Assembly (NCBI GenBank): GCA_015067145.1
Contig: SVNA01000002.1
Span: 1-64,000, forward strand
Source: Oscillospiraceae bacterium
GTDB taxonomy: Bacteria > Bacillota > Clostridia > Oscillospirales > Ruminococcaceae
Length of the DNA stretch: 64,000 bases
Direction: 5' to 3'
Positions 17,427 through 25,650 of this stretch are shown in pieces. A program made the translations under genes and the position numbers. The number at the start of each line of letters is the position of its first letter. Position 1 is the stretch's first letter. Under the pieces are notes generated by a model. That model was not told the origin of the DNA, made no database searches, and was given only the letters and a program-made list of their open reading frames with translations.

Positions 17427-18269
17427 ATGGATAACCAGAAAGAAATTATCATCCGCCCTCCTCACGGATGGTTCGACTTTGATATCAAGGAGCTTTGGGA
17501 GTACCGTGACCTTGTAAAAGAATTTGTTATGCGCAACTTCAAGCTTATCTACAAACAGACAATTCTCGGTCCTGCATGGCTGGTGTTCAACCCTATCATC
17601 ACCAGTGTTATCTTTACATTTGTTTTCGGCCAGTTTGCAGGTATCTCTACCGACGGCGTGCCTCAGTTTCTGTTCTATATGGCAGGTAACACCCTGTGGA
17701 ACCTGTTTGCCACAAGCGTGCAGAACAACTCCAACATCTTCTATGCCAACGCTGCGGTTTTCGGCAAAATCTACTTCCCGAGAATTGCCACACCGCTGTC
17801 ACAGTCTATCAGCTGTCTTATCAACTTTCTGATTCAGTTCTGTGCACTGCTGGTATTCTTTGTGTTCTACATCATTACAGGCAGTCCCCTCAGTTTCTCC
17901 CTCAAAATGCTGATCATTCCTGTAATCCTTTTGCAGACACTGCTGCTGGCTCTTGGCATCGGGCTTATCTTCTCTGCTCTTACAGCAAAATACCGTGACT
18001 TTGCATTTATCATCAGCCTTGGTATGCAGCTGTGGATGTATGTTACACCTGTTGTTTATCCTATGTCCCTTACAGGCGGCTGGATGTACAGACTTCTCCT
18101 CCTCAACCCTATGACTCCTATCATGAACAACTTCAAATGGGCATTCCTCGGCAGTGGCGAATTTATGCTGTGGAGCTGGCTTCTGTCTATGGTTATGACA
18201 GGTCTTTGCCTTTTTGCAGGCCTTGCAATATTCGGCAAGGTAGAAAAAACCTTTGTGGACACAGTTTGA
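17427..18269 (+). CDS. polysaccharide/teichoic-acid ABC exporter, permease (Wzm/TagG type)
   Basis: This 280-residue ABC-2-type membrane protein has six predicted membrane segments after an N-terminal amphipathic region (ELWEYRDLVKEFVMRNFKLIYKQT) typical of Wzm/TagG. It would form the transmembrane path that moves lipid-linked glycan from the inner to the outer leaflet. It is followed 16 bases later by its ATPase. Full-length, with AAGGAGA upstream. The partner's C-terminal extension favours a Wzm-Wzt-type O-antigen-like polymer over a plain drug exporter. Confidence 0.92.
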   Translation: MDNQKEIIIRPPHGWFDFDIKELWEYRDLVKEFVMRNFKLIYKQTILGPAWLVFNPIITSVIFTFVFGQFAGISTDGVPQFLFYMAGNTLWNLFATSVQNNSNIFYANAAVFGKIYFPRIATPLSQSISCLINFLIQFCALLVFFVFYIITGSPLSFSLKMLIIPVILLQTLLLALGIGLIFSALTAKYRDFAFIISLGMQLWMYVTPVVYPMSLTGGWMYRLLLLNPMTPIMNNFKWAFLGSGEFMLWSWLLSMVMTGLCLFAGLAIFGKVEKTFVDTV

Positions 18270-18285
18270 TGCGAGGTGACAATTT

Positions 18286-19563
18286 ATGGAACAGAATATG
18301 ACACAGACACCTATTATTGAAATAAAAAATCTGAAAAAACGTTACCGTATGGGTAAAATCACAGGCAAAACCCTGAAGGCCGACTGGCAGAGTTTCTGGG
18401 CAAAGAGAAAAGGCCTGCCTGACCCTAACGTAAAAATCGGTCAGGAACGACTTATCGGCCAGACCTTTATGGCTCTTAACGGCATCAACCTCAACGTATA
18501 TCCTGGCGAAGCTGTGGGTATTATCGGTATCAACGGTGCAGGTAAATCCACAATGCTTAAGCTTATCAGCCGCATCACAGCACCTACAGAAGGCGAGATT
18601 ATCCTCCGCGGCAAAATCGCAAGTATGCTGGAGGTTGGCACAGGCTTTAACCCTGAGCTGACAGGCCGTGAAAACGTTTATATGAACGGCACCATTCTTG
18701 GTATGAAAAAGGCCGAAATTGATGAAAAGATGAACGAAATCATCGAGTTCAGCGAATGCCGCGACTTTATCGACACCCCTGTTAAGCGTTATTCCAGCGG
18801 TATGTATGTAAAGCTGGCATTCTCTGTTGCTGCCCACCTTGAAAGTGATATTATCATCATGGACGAGGTTCTGGCTGTTGGCGACGTGGCTTTCCAGAAA
18901 AAATGTCTGGCAAAGATGAGTGCCGCTGCACACGAAGAGGGCAAGACAGTTCTCTATGTTAGCCACAATATGTCCACCATCCGTCAGCTGTGTACCCGCT
19001 GCCTTGTTATGAAAGAGGGCAAAATCATCTATGACGGCGATGTGGAAGAAGCTATCAGAGTGTACTCTGAAGAGTCCTTCCGTTTTGATATGAAACGCAC
19101 CTTCCCTCAGCCTGATGCATATCCAAGACATCAGGAGGCTGCTATTACAGGCATCGAAATTCTCGACCGCGACAACCTTACCTGTTCTGCAGATGAAAAA
19201 CTTAAATTCCGTCTCAACACAAAATTTATCCAGCCTGTTGAAAATATGTCCTGCATTGTAACCGCCCGATATGCCGGTACAAACATTGTTGGTACATTTA
19301 TGTCCGAATCCATCAAGCACGGCATCTGTGAAAACGCCGATATTGACGTTACGCTTGACCTTACCAGCCTTGTGCCAGGCAAATACTTCTGCGATGTGCG
19401 TCTTGCCGCAATGAGAAACGGCAAAATCCGTTATTCCGAAGATATTCAGGCTGCATTCGGCTTTGAAATTTCTGACAACCAGGGCAAAGGCAACTTCAAC
19501 TGGGATATCGGCAAATGGGGCTACAACCTGCTGCCTGTTACCGAGACAACCGTTACCGATTAG
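18286..19563 (+). CDS. polysaccharide ABC exporter, ATPase (Wzt/TagH type)
   Basis: This 425-residue ATPase has Walker A GINGAGKST (81-89), an ABC signature region YSSGM (169-173, canonical LSGGQ replaced as usual in this family) and Walker B IIIMDEVLAVGD (189-200). A C-terminal beta-rich domain (about 270-425) corresponds to the carbohydrate-binding extension of Wzt proteins, which recognises the finished non-reducing end of the chain. This suggests a terminal modification controls export, possibly the nonulosonate made downstream (inference). Start preceded by GCGAGGTGA. Confidence 0.93.
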   Translation: MEQNMTQTPIIEIKNLKKRYRMGKITGKTLKADWQSFWAKRKGLPDPNVKIGQERLIGQTFMALNGINLNVYPGEAVGIIGINGAGKSTMLKLISRITAPTEGEIILRGKIASMLEVGTGFNPELTGRENVYMNGTILGMKKAEIDEKMNEIIEFSECRDFIDTPVKRYSSGMYVKLAFSVAAHLESDIIIMDEVLAVGDVAFQKKCLAKMSAAAHEEGKTVLYVSHNMSTIRQLCTRCLVMKEGKIIYDGDVEEAIRVYSEESFRFDMKRTFPQPDAYPRHQEAAITGIEILDRDNLTCSADEKLKFRLNTKFIQPVENMSCIVTARYAGTNIVGTFMSESIKHGICENADIDVTLDLTSLVPGKYFCDVRLAAMRNGKIRYSEDIQAAFGFEISDNQGKGNFNWDIGKWGYNLLPVTETTVTD

Positions 19564-19628
19564 CACCCCGGGCACAGGCTGTCCTGCACTATCTACAAAT
19601 ACTTAAAAGGAGTCATTGACTTTCTGCT

Positions 19629-20999
19629 ATGAAAAAGGTTGACTTTTTATTTATATATGAGGTTAGAAACAGAGAGCTGGAAAACATCTCTCTGCTGGCT
19701 GCCGAGCTGGAAAAAAGAGGCTACACCACCGCCTTTGTAAACAGCTGGTACGCCATAAGCAACGTTATTCCCGATTATGATGCCGAGGTTGTGGTGGTTT
19801 CCGCCTGTTACAACAGCAATACCTACAGCTTCTTTACCAAATTTGCAACAAAGTTTAAGAAGGTTGTAAATATGCAGTGGGAGCAGATTCTCCACAACGG
19901 TTATGTGGAAAGTCCCGGAACTACAAGCTGGGATTTCTGGGGCGAAAGCCTTAAAACCCGCCACGTCTGCTGGGGCGAAAATACCAAAAACCGCCTTATG
20001 ACCAAATTCAAAGTGCCGGAAGAGTTTTTAAAGGTATGCGGCTGCATTCCTCTGGATTTTTACCGTCCGGAGTTCAAGAGCAGATTTATCACCCGCGAAA
20101 AGCTTTTTAAAGACAACGGCCTTGACACCGAAAAGGTTACAATGCTGTTTATCTCCTCCTTCTCCTTTACAAGCCTGCCGCTGAACACAAGACCAAAGAG
20201 CAGTGTGGATTTCAGCGATGTACATGCAAAAAGCGTTGTTGACAGCCAGCAGGCAATAGCTGAATGGATGGAGAAAGCCTGCAGGGAATATCCTGATATC
20301 CAGTTTATCTACCGTGCACACCCTGCCGAAGCAGAGGCTGAATTTCTGCTGCAGCTGGAAAGGGAAAACGAAAACTTCTTCTGCCTTTCCAAAGAGCCTA
20401 TCAAACACTGGATTATGGCCTGTGACAAAATTTACAACTGGACAAGCACTGCCGCCGCCGAAGTTTATGTTTCGGGCAGACAGTCCTTTGTGCTGGAACC
20501 TGTGGAACTTGACCACCGTGTAACCTACCGTCTGTTTGAAAACGGCAACAGCATAAAGACATACGACGGCTTTAAAGAAAGCCTTGAGCTGCCCCTTGAT
20601 GCAAAGGCACAGCCTATTGATGACATTCTGATGAACGAGTGCTACAGCCAGAGCAGTCTGCCAAACTACAGACGTGTGGCAGATATGATGGAAGAAACCT
20701 TCCACAGCACAGAATACACCAGCAAAAACTACAATAAGTACAGCAGCCAGAAAGAGCGTGTGGATGCAGAAAACCGCTACACAAAATTCTGGCGTTCACC
20801 GCTGAATGTTTTGTGGTGCAAAATTGCAAAAGCCACAAATATCCAGCACCCATCCTTTAAATACCGCCGTGAAAACGGCCTGTTCAGCATGAAAGAGGTA
20901 CGCAGGCTGGAGGAATATTACTCAAGCCGCACCGAAAAGAACTATCTTTCCGACGGGGAAATCCACAGAATTGTGGACGAGTTCAAAGAACTCATATAG
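19629..20999 (+). CDS. putative surface-carbohydrate glycosyltransferase with HP and ST motifs
   Basis: This 456-residue soluble protein resembles 'surface carbohydrate biosynthesis' proteins with a GT-B shape. It has YRAHPAEAE (HP at 231-232) and, 40 residues on, NWTSTAAAE (270-278), an arrangement like the HP and S/T motifs that bind CMP-sugar in several bacterial sialyl- and Kdo-transferase families (family knowledge; the assignment here is inference). The only ribosome-site-like sequence (AAAGGAG) is 16 bases upstream, which is unusually far. It follows the exporter ATPase and precedes another putative transferase and the nonulosonate cassette, so a CMP-sugar donor is plausible. Confidence 0.6.
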   Translation: MKKVDFLFIYEVRNRELENISLLAAELEKRGYTTAFVNSWYAISNVIPDYDAEVVVVSACYNSNTYSFFTKFATKFKKVVNMQWEQILHNGYVESPGTTSWDFWGESLKTRHVCWGENTKNRLMTKFKVPEEFLKVCGCIPLDFYRPEFKSRFITREKLFKDNGLDTEKVTMLFISSFSFTSLPLNTRPKSSVDFSDVHAKSVVDSQQAIAEWMEKACREYPDIQFIYRAHPAEAEAEFLLQLERENENFFCLSKEPIKHWIMACDKIYNWTSTAAAEVYVSGRQSFVLEPVELDHRVTYRLFENGNSIKTYDGFKESLELPLDAKAQPIDDILMNECYSQSSLPNYRRVADMMEETFHSTEYTSKNYNKYSSQKERVDAENRYTKFWRSPLNVLWCKIAKATNIQHPSFKYRRENGLFSMKEVRRLEEYYSSRTEKNYLSDGEIHRIVDEFKELI

Positions 21000-21044
21000 C
21001 ACATACCGATTTATCCTTATCAAATTATCCTTTGGAGAAAAACC

Positions 21045-22517
21045 ATGGTAAAGAACGACAGCTACAACTGGATAAAGGGCGGCGAGCCACTGTATCCCGA
21101 TGCGTACAGACATCTGGGTGCCATTCTTGGCAAAGAATATATGGAAAAATATGCCGATATCTTCCCTGTTCTTTCACTTATCTTTCTGGATATAAACACA
21201 AGATATATCTCCACCGGAAGATTTGATGCTCTTTTCTCCTATGACGAAGAGATGAGTACAACAGGTCTTGGTGCTGCGGTGTCCCTGCTGAGAAAAAACC
21301 GTTTTAACGCTCTTGTATCAAAGGCAAAAAAACTTCCTGAGGAAAAGGCGGTTATGCTGTCCTCCACCTTTGTGCACAACAAACGATACACCGCAACCCT
21401 TGCCGAAATAAAAAAGCTGTGCAGGATAACACATATTCTCTCCCCTTGCGATGTGCGTCCACAGATAAACCTCCATGGTGTAAAGCTCAACGATATGCAT
21501 TACACCGTGCAGCCTGTCATTCTTGATGGCAGTGTCAGCGGCAAAAAGGTTAAAGCCTGTGTGCTGGAAGCTGCAGCTTTTCTTGTAAAGCTTATACAGA
21601 ACGGTGAAACCTGTCTGCAGCACAAAGAGGAAAGCGAAAAGATTTTCTCCGCTTTGCAGACAACCTACAGCCAGCGTATATGTCAGCTGAAGGATATCCT
21701 TTCCCGTTATAAAATCGAAAGATATATCACCATAAACCAGTTTAACCTGCGGGATATTATGCTGCTGGATGTATGTCACCGTCTTGGCATACCCACAAGA
21801 CAGATGGAGCACCACGCCTCCTGGTGTATGCATCCAAGCCACCGCCCTGTACCTATCTACCGCTATGCCTACACCGACAGCTTCGGCTGCTGGAGTGACA
21901 GCGACCTTAAATTCCATCAGAATTTCTATGAATATCAGCCTATGTTCGGCCAGAATGTTGAGCTGTACACCATAGGGAACCCCGAGACAAATTTTGAAAA
22001 AGCAAAGACCGAATACGCAAAATACACACCGGAAAACCGGATTGTGTATATGGTGAGCGGAATTATGGACGAAAGCGATGAAAAGCTGTTCAATGACAAC
22101 TTCCGTATGCAGCTGAGAATTTTTGACGGACTTAAACGCCTGGGCGAAAAGACAGGCTGGGATGTTCTGGTGCGTTTTCCGCCTGCCATAAACCCTAAAA
22201 TGATGGCAAAATGCACACCGATACTGGAGGAGATGGGTATAAAGGTCTCCCCGAGTGTTGCAGGCACGCTGATGGAGGATATGTGCACAAGCCGTGTGGT
22301 TTTCGGCACAATTTCTTCGGTTTTATCCACTGCAGTTATTATGGGCAGAAAGGTATACCGCATCGTTGCCGAGGGCTTTGAGCCGTTGTACACCGAGGAA
22401 GAGATAACCTCCGTTGCAATAGACAATATCGCTGACATTGCAGATGACTGGTCAGCCTATCCGCTGCCTCTGCGTCAGGAGCAGTTTATCGACTATAAAT
22501 TATTGCTCAAAAGTTGA
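21045..22517 (+). CDS. putative capsule-type glycosyltransferase, unrecognised family
   Basis: This 490-residue soluble protein matches no family I can name. The second half looks like a GT-B nucleotide domain: IVYMVSG, a segment VRFPPAINPKM, and late FGTISSVLSTAVIMGRKVYRI, where SS..ST recalls the Ser/Thr motif of capsule transferases. The N-terminal half (about 1-190) has alternating hydrophobic strands and no signal peptide. TTTGGAGA lies ahead of the ATG. Placed between the exporter and the CMP-sugar genes, it may add the nonulosonate or prime the chain. Confidence 0.55.
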   Translation: MVKNDSYNWIKGGEPLYPDAYRHLGAILGKEYMEKYADIFPVLSLIFLDINTRYISTGRFDALFSYDEEMSTTGLGAAVSLLRKNRFNALVSKAKKLPEEKAVMLSSTFVHNKRYTATLAEIKKLCRITHILSPCDVRPQINLHGVKLNDMHYTVQPVILDGSVSGKKVKACVLEAAAFLVKLIQNGETCLQHKEESEKIFSALQTTYSQRICQLKDILSRYKIERYITINQFNLRDIMLLDVCHRLGIPTRQMEHHASWCMHPSHRPVPIYRYAYTDSFGCWSDSDLKFHQNFYEYQPMFGQNVELYTIGNPETNFEKAKTEYAKYTPENRIVYMVSGIMDESDEKLFNDNFRMQLRIFDGLKRLGEKTGWDVLVRFPPAINPKMMAKCTPILEEMGIKVSPSVAGTLMEDMCTSRVVFGTISSVLSTAVIMGRKVYRIVAEGFEPLYTEEEITSVAIDNIADIADDWSAYPLPLRQEQFIDYKLLLKS

Positions 22518-22550
22518 CCTGTGACATTGTTACTTTAAATAAAGTTTTAA

Positions 22551-22579
22551 TTGTAAACAACAGATCAATATGATAATAT
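22551..22579 (+). promoter_or_regulatory. candidate promoter of the nonulosonate cassette
   Basis: TTGTAA, a 17-base spacer and TAATAT in the 117-base gap ahead of the synthase gene, suggesting that the three-gene cassette can be transcribed apart from the operon upstream. Confidence 0.5.
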
Positions 22580-22634
22580 ATAACCATAAGTCAAGTTTAG
22601 AATTTACATTTATATAAAGAAAGGATTAACAGCT

Positions 22635-23510
22635 ATGAGCACATACAATAAACCTTTTGTTATCGCAGAAATCGGCTGCAACCATATGGGTCAGATGGAA
22701 ATCGCAAGAGACCTTATCAGAACAGCTGCACACTTCTGCAAGGCAGACGCAGTAAAATTCCAGAAGAGATGCAATAAAGAACTGCTCACGCCTGAACAGT
22801 ACAACGCACCGCATCCAAATCCAAAGAACAGCTACGGCGACACATACGGTGCACACCGTGAATTCCTTGAATTTACAGCAGACCAGCACCGCCAGCTTAA
22901 AGAATGGTGTGACGAAGCAGGTATCGAATACTCCACATCTGTTTGGGACCTTACATCTGCTAAAGAAATTGCACCTCTCAACCCAAGATTTATGAAAATT
23001 CCATCCGCCTGCAACAACCACTTTACAATGCTTCAGTGGCTTTGCGACAACTACGGCGGTGAAATTCAGCTCTCTCTCGGTATGACAACACATGCTGAAG
23101 AAGAACAGATTGTTGACCTGTTTGTTAAAAACGGCAGAAACAAAGACCTTGTTCTCTACGACTGCACAAGCGGTTACCCTGTACCATACGAAGATATCTG
23201 TCTTATGGAACTTAAACGCCTTAAAGAAAAATTCGGCGATACAGTAAAACAGATCGGCTTCTCCGGTCACCACATCGGTCATGCAGTTGACATCGCTGCA
23301 TACACACTTGGTGCAGAGGTTATCGAACGCCACTACACACTGGACCGCACATGGAAAGGCACAGACCACGCAGCAAGCCTTGAGCCTGAAGATTTCAGAC
23401 TGCTGGTTAAAAACCTTAACGACACACACAAGGCTCTCAGCTACAAATCCTGCGAAATTCTCCCAATCGAACAGGTACAGAGAGACAAGCTTAAATACAG
23501 AGGCAAATAA
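22635..23510 (+). CDS. NeuB-family nonulosonate synthase, NANS-like, without SAF domain
   Basis: This 291-residue TIM-barrel synthase condenses a six-carbon sugar (phosphate) with phosphoenolpyruvate to a nine-carbon keto acid. Motifs: EIGCNHMG (12-19), KFQK (41-44), KIPS (121-124), LSLGM (146-150), CTSGYP (177-182), SGHHIG (210-215) and ERHYTLDRTWKGTDHAASLEP (231-251). The TYGAHREFLEF insert (70-80) and TWKGxDHxASLEP closely match mammalian NANS, which uses ManNAc-6-P or Man-6-P. Bacterial NeuB proteins are about 340-350 residues with a C-terminal SAF (antifreeze-like) domain; this one stops at the domain border. Likely product: a 9-phosphate such as KDN-9-P (inference). Confidence 0.85.
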   Translation: MSTYNKPFVIAEIGCNHMGQMEIARDLIRTAAHFCKADAVKFQKRCNKELLTPEQYNAPHPNPKNSYGDTYGAHREFLEFTADQHRQLKEWCDEAGIEYSTSVWDLTSAKEIAPLNPRFMKIPSACNNHFTMLQWLCDNYGGEIQLSLGMTTHAEEEQIVDLFVKNGRNKDLVLYDCTSGYPVPYEDICLMELKRLKEKFGDTVKQIGFSGHHIGHAVDIAAYTLGAEVIERHYTLDRTWKGTDHAASLEPEDFRLLVKNLNDTHKALSYKSCEILPIEQVQRDKLKYRGK

Positions 23511-23521
23511 TCCGATTATTG

Positions 23522-23553
23522 TATCAGCAGTGGCAGACCCGTCACTGCTGATA
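23522..23553 (+). other. intergenic hairpin between synthase and cytidylyltransferase genes
   Basis: Perfect 11-base arms TATCAGCAGTG / CACTGCTGATA with a ten-base loop, lying 12 bases after the synthase stop. There is no T-run after it, so it is more likely an mRNA processing or stabilising hairpin, or a weak attenuator, than a full terminator. Confidence 0.6.
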
Positions 23554-23599
23554 TGTCATATTTACAATAAAGTATATTTCTCAAAAAGGAAGCTGTACA

Positions 23600-24781
23600 A
23601 TGGACAAATACGTTGTTTTTATCCCTGTAAGAGGCGGCAGCAAATCCATCCCTCTTAAAAACATCCGCAAAATAAACGGCAGACCGCTGGTTTACTGGAC
23701 TCTTGACGCTGCTGTGGACTGCCCGAAGATTGACCGGGTTTATCTTTGCACCGACAGTGCCGCCATCAAAGAAAAGGTCTGCGAATATATTGCAGAGAGA
23801 AACTGCGGCGAAAAACTGCTCTGCATCGACCGCCCTGCTGAAACTGCAACAGATACTGCAAGCACAGAAAGTGCAATGCTTTACTTTGCAAATACATATA
23901 CAGACTTTGAGCAGCTTATCCTTGTGCAGGCAACAAGCCCGCTGCTGACAGCCGATGACCTTACAAAAGCCATCACAAGCTTTGAGGAAAAGGGATATGA
24001 CAGCCTTCTGAGCGTTGTACGTCAGAAACGCTTTAACTGGATGGAAAAGGACGGCGAATTTGTGCCGACAAACTACAATTTCCGTGCAAGACCACGCCGT
24101 CAGGAATTTGACGGATATCTGGTGGAAAACGGTGCTTTCTACATTAACAGCAGAGAAAACTTCCTGCGGGATGAGTGCCGTCTCAGCGGCAAAGTTGGCG
24201 TGCACGAAATGGCAGAGGAAACATACTTTGAAATTGACGAGCCAAGCGACTGGATTGTTATTGAGCATCTGCTGAAAAAGCAGAGTGCAAAAAAAGAGGA
24301 TACCCGTCTTTCCAAAATCAAGATGCTGCTCACCGACTGTGACGGCTGTCTCACTGACGGCGGCATGTACTATTCCGAAAACGGCGACGAGCTGAAAAAA
24401 TTCAACACAAAAGACGGTATGGGCATTGCAATGCTCCGTGAAAACGGCATTAAATTTGGCATTATCACAGGAGAAAGAATCGGTCTTGTACAACGCCGTG
24501 CCCTTAAAGTAAAGGCAGATGAATGCCACATCGGCATAAGCAACAAGATGGAAGTTCTCGATTCTATCTGCGAAAAATACGGCCTCAAATACGACGAAAT
24601 TGCATATATAGGCGATGACCGCAACGACACTGCTGTTATCAGTACTGTGGGCTTTGGCTGCAGCGTTGCAGACGGCATGGCTGTTGCACAGAATGCTGCT
24701 GTTTACGTTACAAAAGCCAAAGGCGGCGAAGGTGCAATAAGAGAAGTGGCAGAACTTATTATCGCCAATATCAGAAAATAA
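23600..24781 (+). CDS. CMP-nonulosonate synthetase fused to a KdsC-type HAD phosphatase
   Basis: This 393-residue bifunctional protein has residues 1-225 as a NeuA-type cytidylyltransferase with RGGSKSIPLKN (11-21) at the nucleotide site, QATSPL (110-115) and YLVENGAFYI near the sugar pocket. Residues 238-393 are a HAD-superfamily phosphatase of the KdsC/8-9-phosphate type: LLTDCDGCLTDGG with nucleophile D246 and D248, ITGER, and GDDRND for magnesium. The same domain pairing occurs in animal CMAS and some bacterial NeuA proteins. A single protein could remove the 9-phosphate left by a NANS-like synthase and then activate the sugar with CTP. It has AAGGAAG upstream and a 12-base gap to the next gene. 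Confidence 0.88.
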   Translation: MDKYVVFIPVRGGSKSIPLKNIRKINGRPLVYWTLDAAVDCPKIDRVYLCTDSAAIKEKVCEYIAERNCGEKLLCIDRPAETATDTASTESAMLYFANTYTDFEQLILVQATSPLLTADDLTKAITSFEEKGYDSLLSVVRQKRFNWMEKDGEFVPTNYNFRARPRRQEFDGYLVENGAFYINSRENFLRDECRLSGKVGVHEMAEETYFEIDEPSDWIVIEHLLKKQSAKKEDTRLSKIKMLLTDCDGCLTDGGMYYSENGDELKKFNTKDGMGIAMLRENGIKFGIITGERIGLVQRRALKVKADECHIGISNKMEVLDSICEKYGLKYDEIAYIGDDRNDTAVISTVGFGCSVADGMAVAQNAAVYVTKAKGGEGAIREVAELIIANIRK

Positions 24782-24792
24782 AGGGTTGACTT

Positions 24793-25545
24793 ATGACTAA
24801 ACACGTAATCACAAACAATATGAGCCTGCGTGATGCACTGCAGCAGATGAACGACTGCAAGGTAAAATTTCTTGTAGTGACAGACAGCGACAACAGAGTT
24901 GTTGGCACGCTGACCGACGGCGATATACGCCGCAGCATTCTTGGCGGCAACGACCTGGGCAGCCCTGTGGAAAATTCCGTATGCAGAAACATCACCTATC
25001 TTGACAAAGAGGACGGTCTTTCCGAAGCTGTGGAAGCTTTCAAAGATGAAAGATTTGAATTTCTTCCTGTTATGGACAGCGAAAAACACCTTATCAACAT
25101 CATAACCCGCCGCAACCTCAATATTATGCTGCTGAAGGACATTATCTTCTCCACAGATTTTGATTTTGCAAGCCTTGACGACATTATCCTTGAGCACGAA
25201 ATCTTTACACGTCCATGGGGCTTTTACAAGACAACTGTGCTGAATGATATGTATCAGTCCAAGGTTATCTACGTTATGCCCGGACAGGCACTTAGCCTGC
25301 AGAGCCACAAACGCAGAGAGGAATACTGGCAGATTGTAAAGGGCACAGGTACAATACAGATTGGCGAATCTGTGCACACAGTTTATCCGGGTGCATCCTT
25401 CTTTATCCCTAAAGGCTGCAAACACCGCATGACAAACACCTCTGCTGATGAAACTCTGATTTTTACAGAGGTTCAGCTGGGCGATTACTTTGGCGAAGAT
25501 GATATCGAAAGATATGAAGACCGCTACAGCCGCGTTGGCAAATAG
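24793..25545 (+). CDS. CBS-domain pair fused to phosphomannose-isomerase-type cupin
   Basis: This 250-residue protein has two CBS motifs (about 1-55 and 60-115), which usually bind adenine nucleotides, followed by a cupin like the C-terminal domain of type II mannose-6-phosphate isomerases (about 138-250): PWGFY, SLQSHKRREEYW, IPKGCKHRM and GDYFGEDDIERYEDRYSR. Cupin ligands H172, E177 and H211 are present, but the second His of the HxH motif is R174, and the His of the usual EHW is Y178, so catalysis is uncertain. Type II enzymes carry a GMP-transferase domain where this one has CBS domains. It may supply or regulate Man-6-P for the cassette (inference). Confidence 0.78.
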   Translation: MTKHVITNNMSLRDALQQMNDCKVKFLVVTDSDNRVVGTLTDGDIRRSILGGNDLGSPVENSVCRNITYLDKEDGLSEAVEAFKDERFEFLPVMDSEKHLINIITRRNLNIMLLKDIIFSTDFDFASLDDIILEHEIFTRPWGFYKTTVLNDMYQSKVIYVMPGQALSLQSHKRREEYWQIVKGTGTIQIGESVHTVYPGASFFIPKGCKHRMTNTSADETLIFTEVQLGDYFGEDDIERYEDRYSRVGK

Positions 25546-25604
25546 GCACAAGCCCGACAGCCTTTTAACTGAAAAACCGACGGCTTTTATAAATGCAGAA
25601 CTCA

Positions 25605-25644
25605 AACCCACCATTTTCATTCAGATAAATGGTGGGTTATTTTT
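25605..25644 (+). terminator. terminator of the glycan/nonulosonate block
   Basis: AACCCACCATTT / AAATGGTGGGTT, a perfect 12-base-pair stem followed by ATTTTTG. Confidence 0.92.
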
Positions 25645-25650
25645 GCCACA

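Noticed and set aside
18193-19575. A 460-codon minus-strand frame opposite the Wzt-type ATPase gene
   Set aside because: Fully antisense to a conserved ABC ATPase, with composition typical of a reverse-frame shadow.
24793-25545. Calling the CBS-cupin protein a proven mannose-6-phosphate isomerase
   Set aside because: The second His of the cupin metal motif and the EHW His are replaced, so only fold-level assignment is justified.
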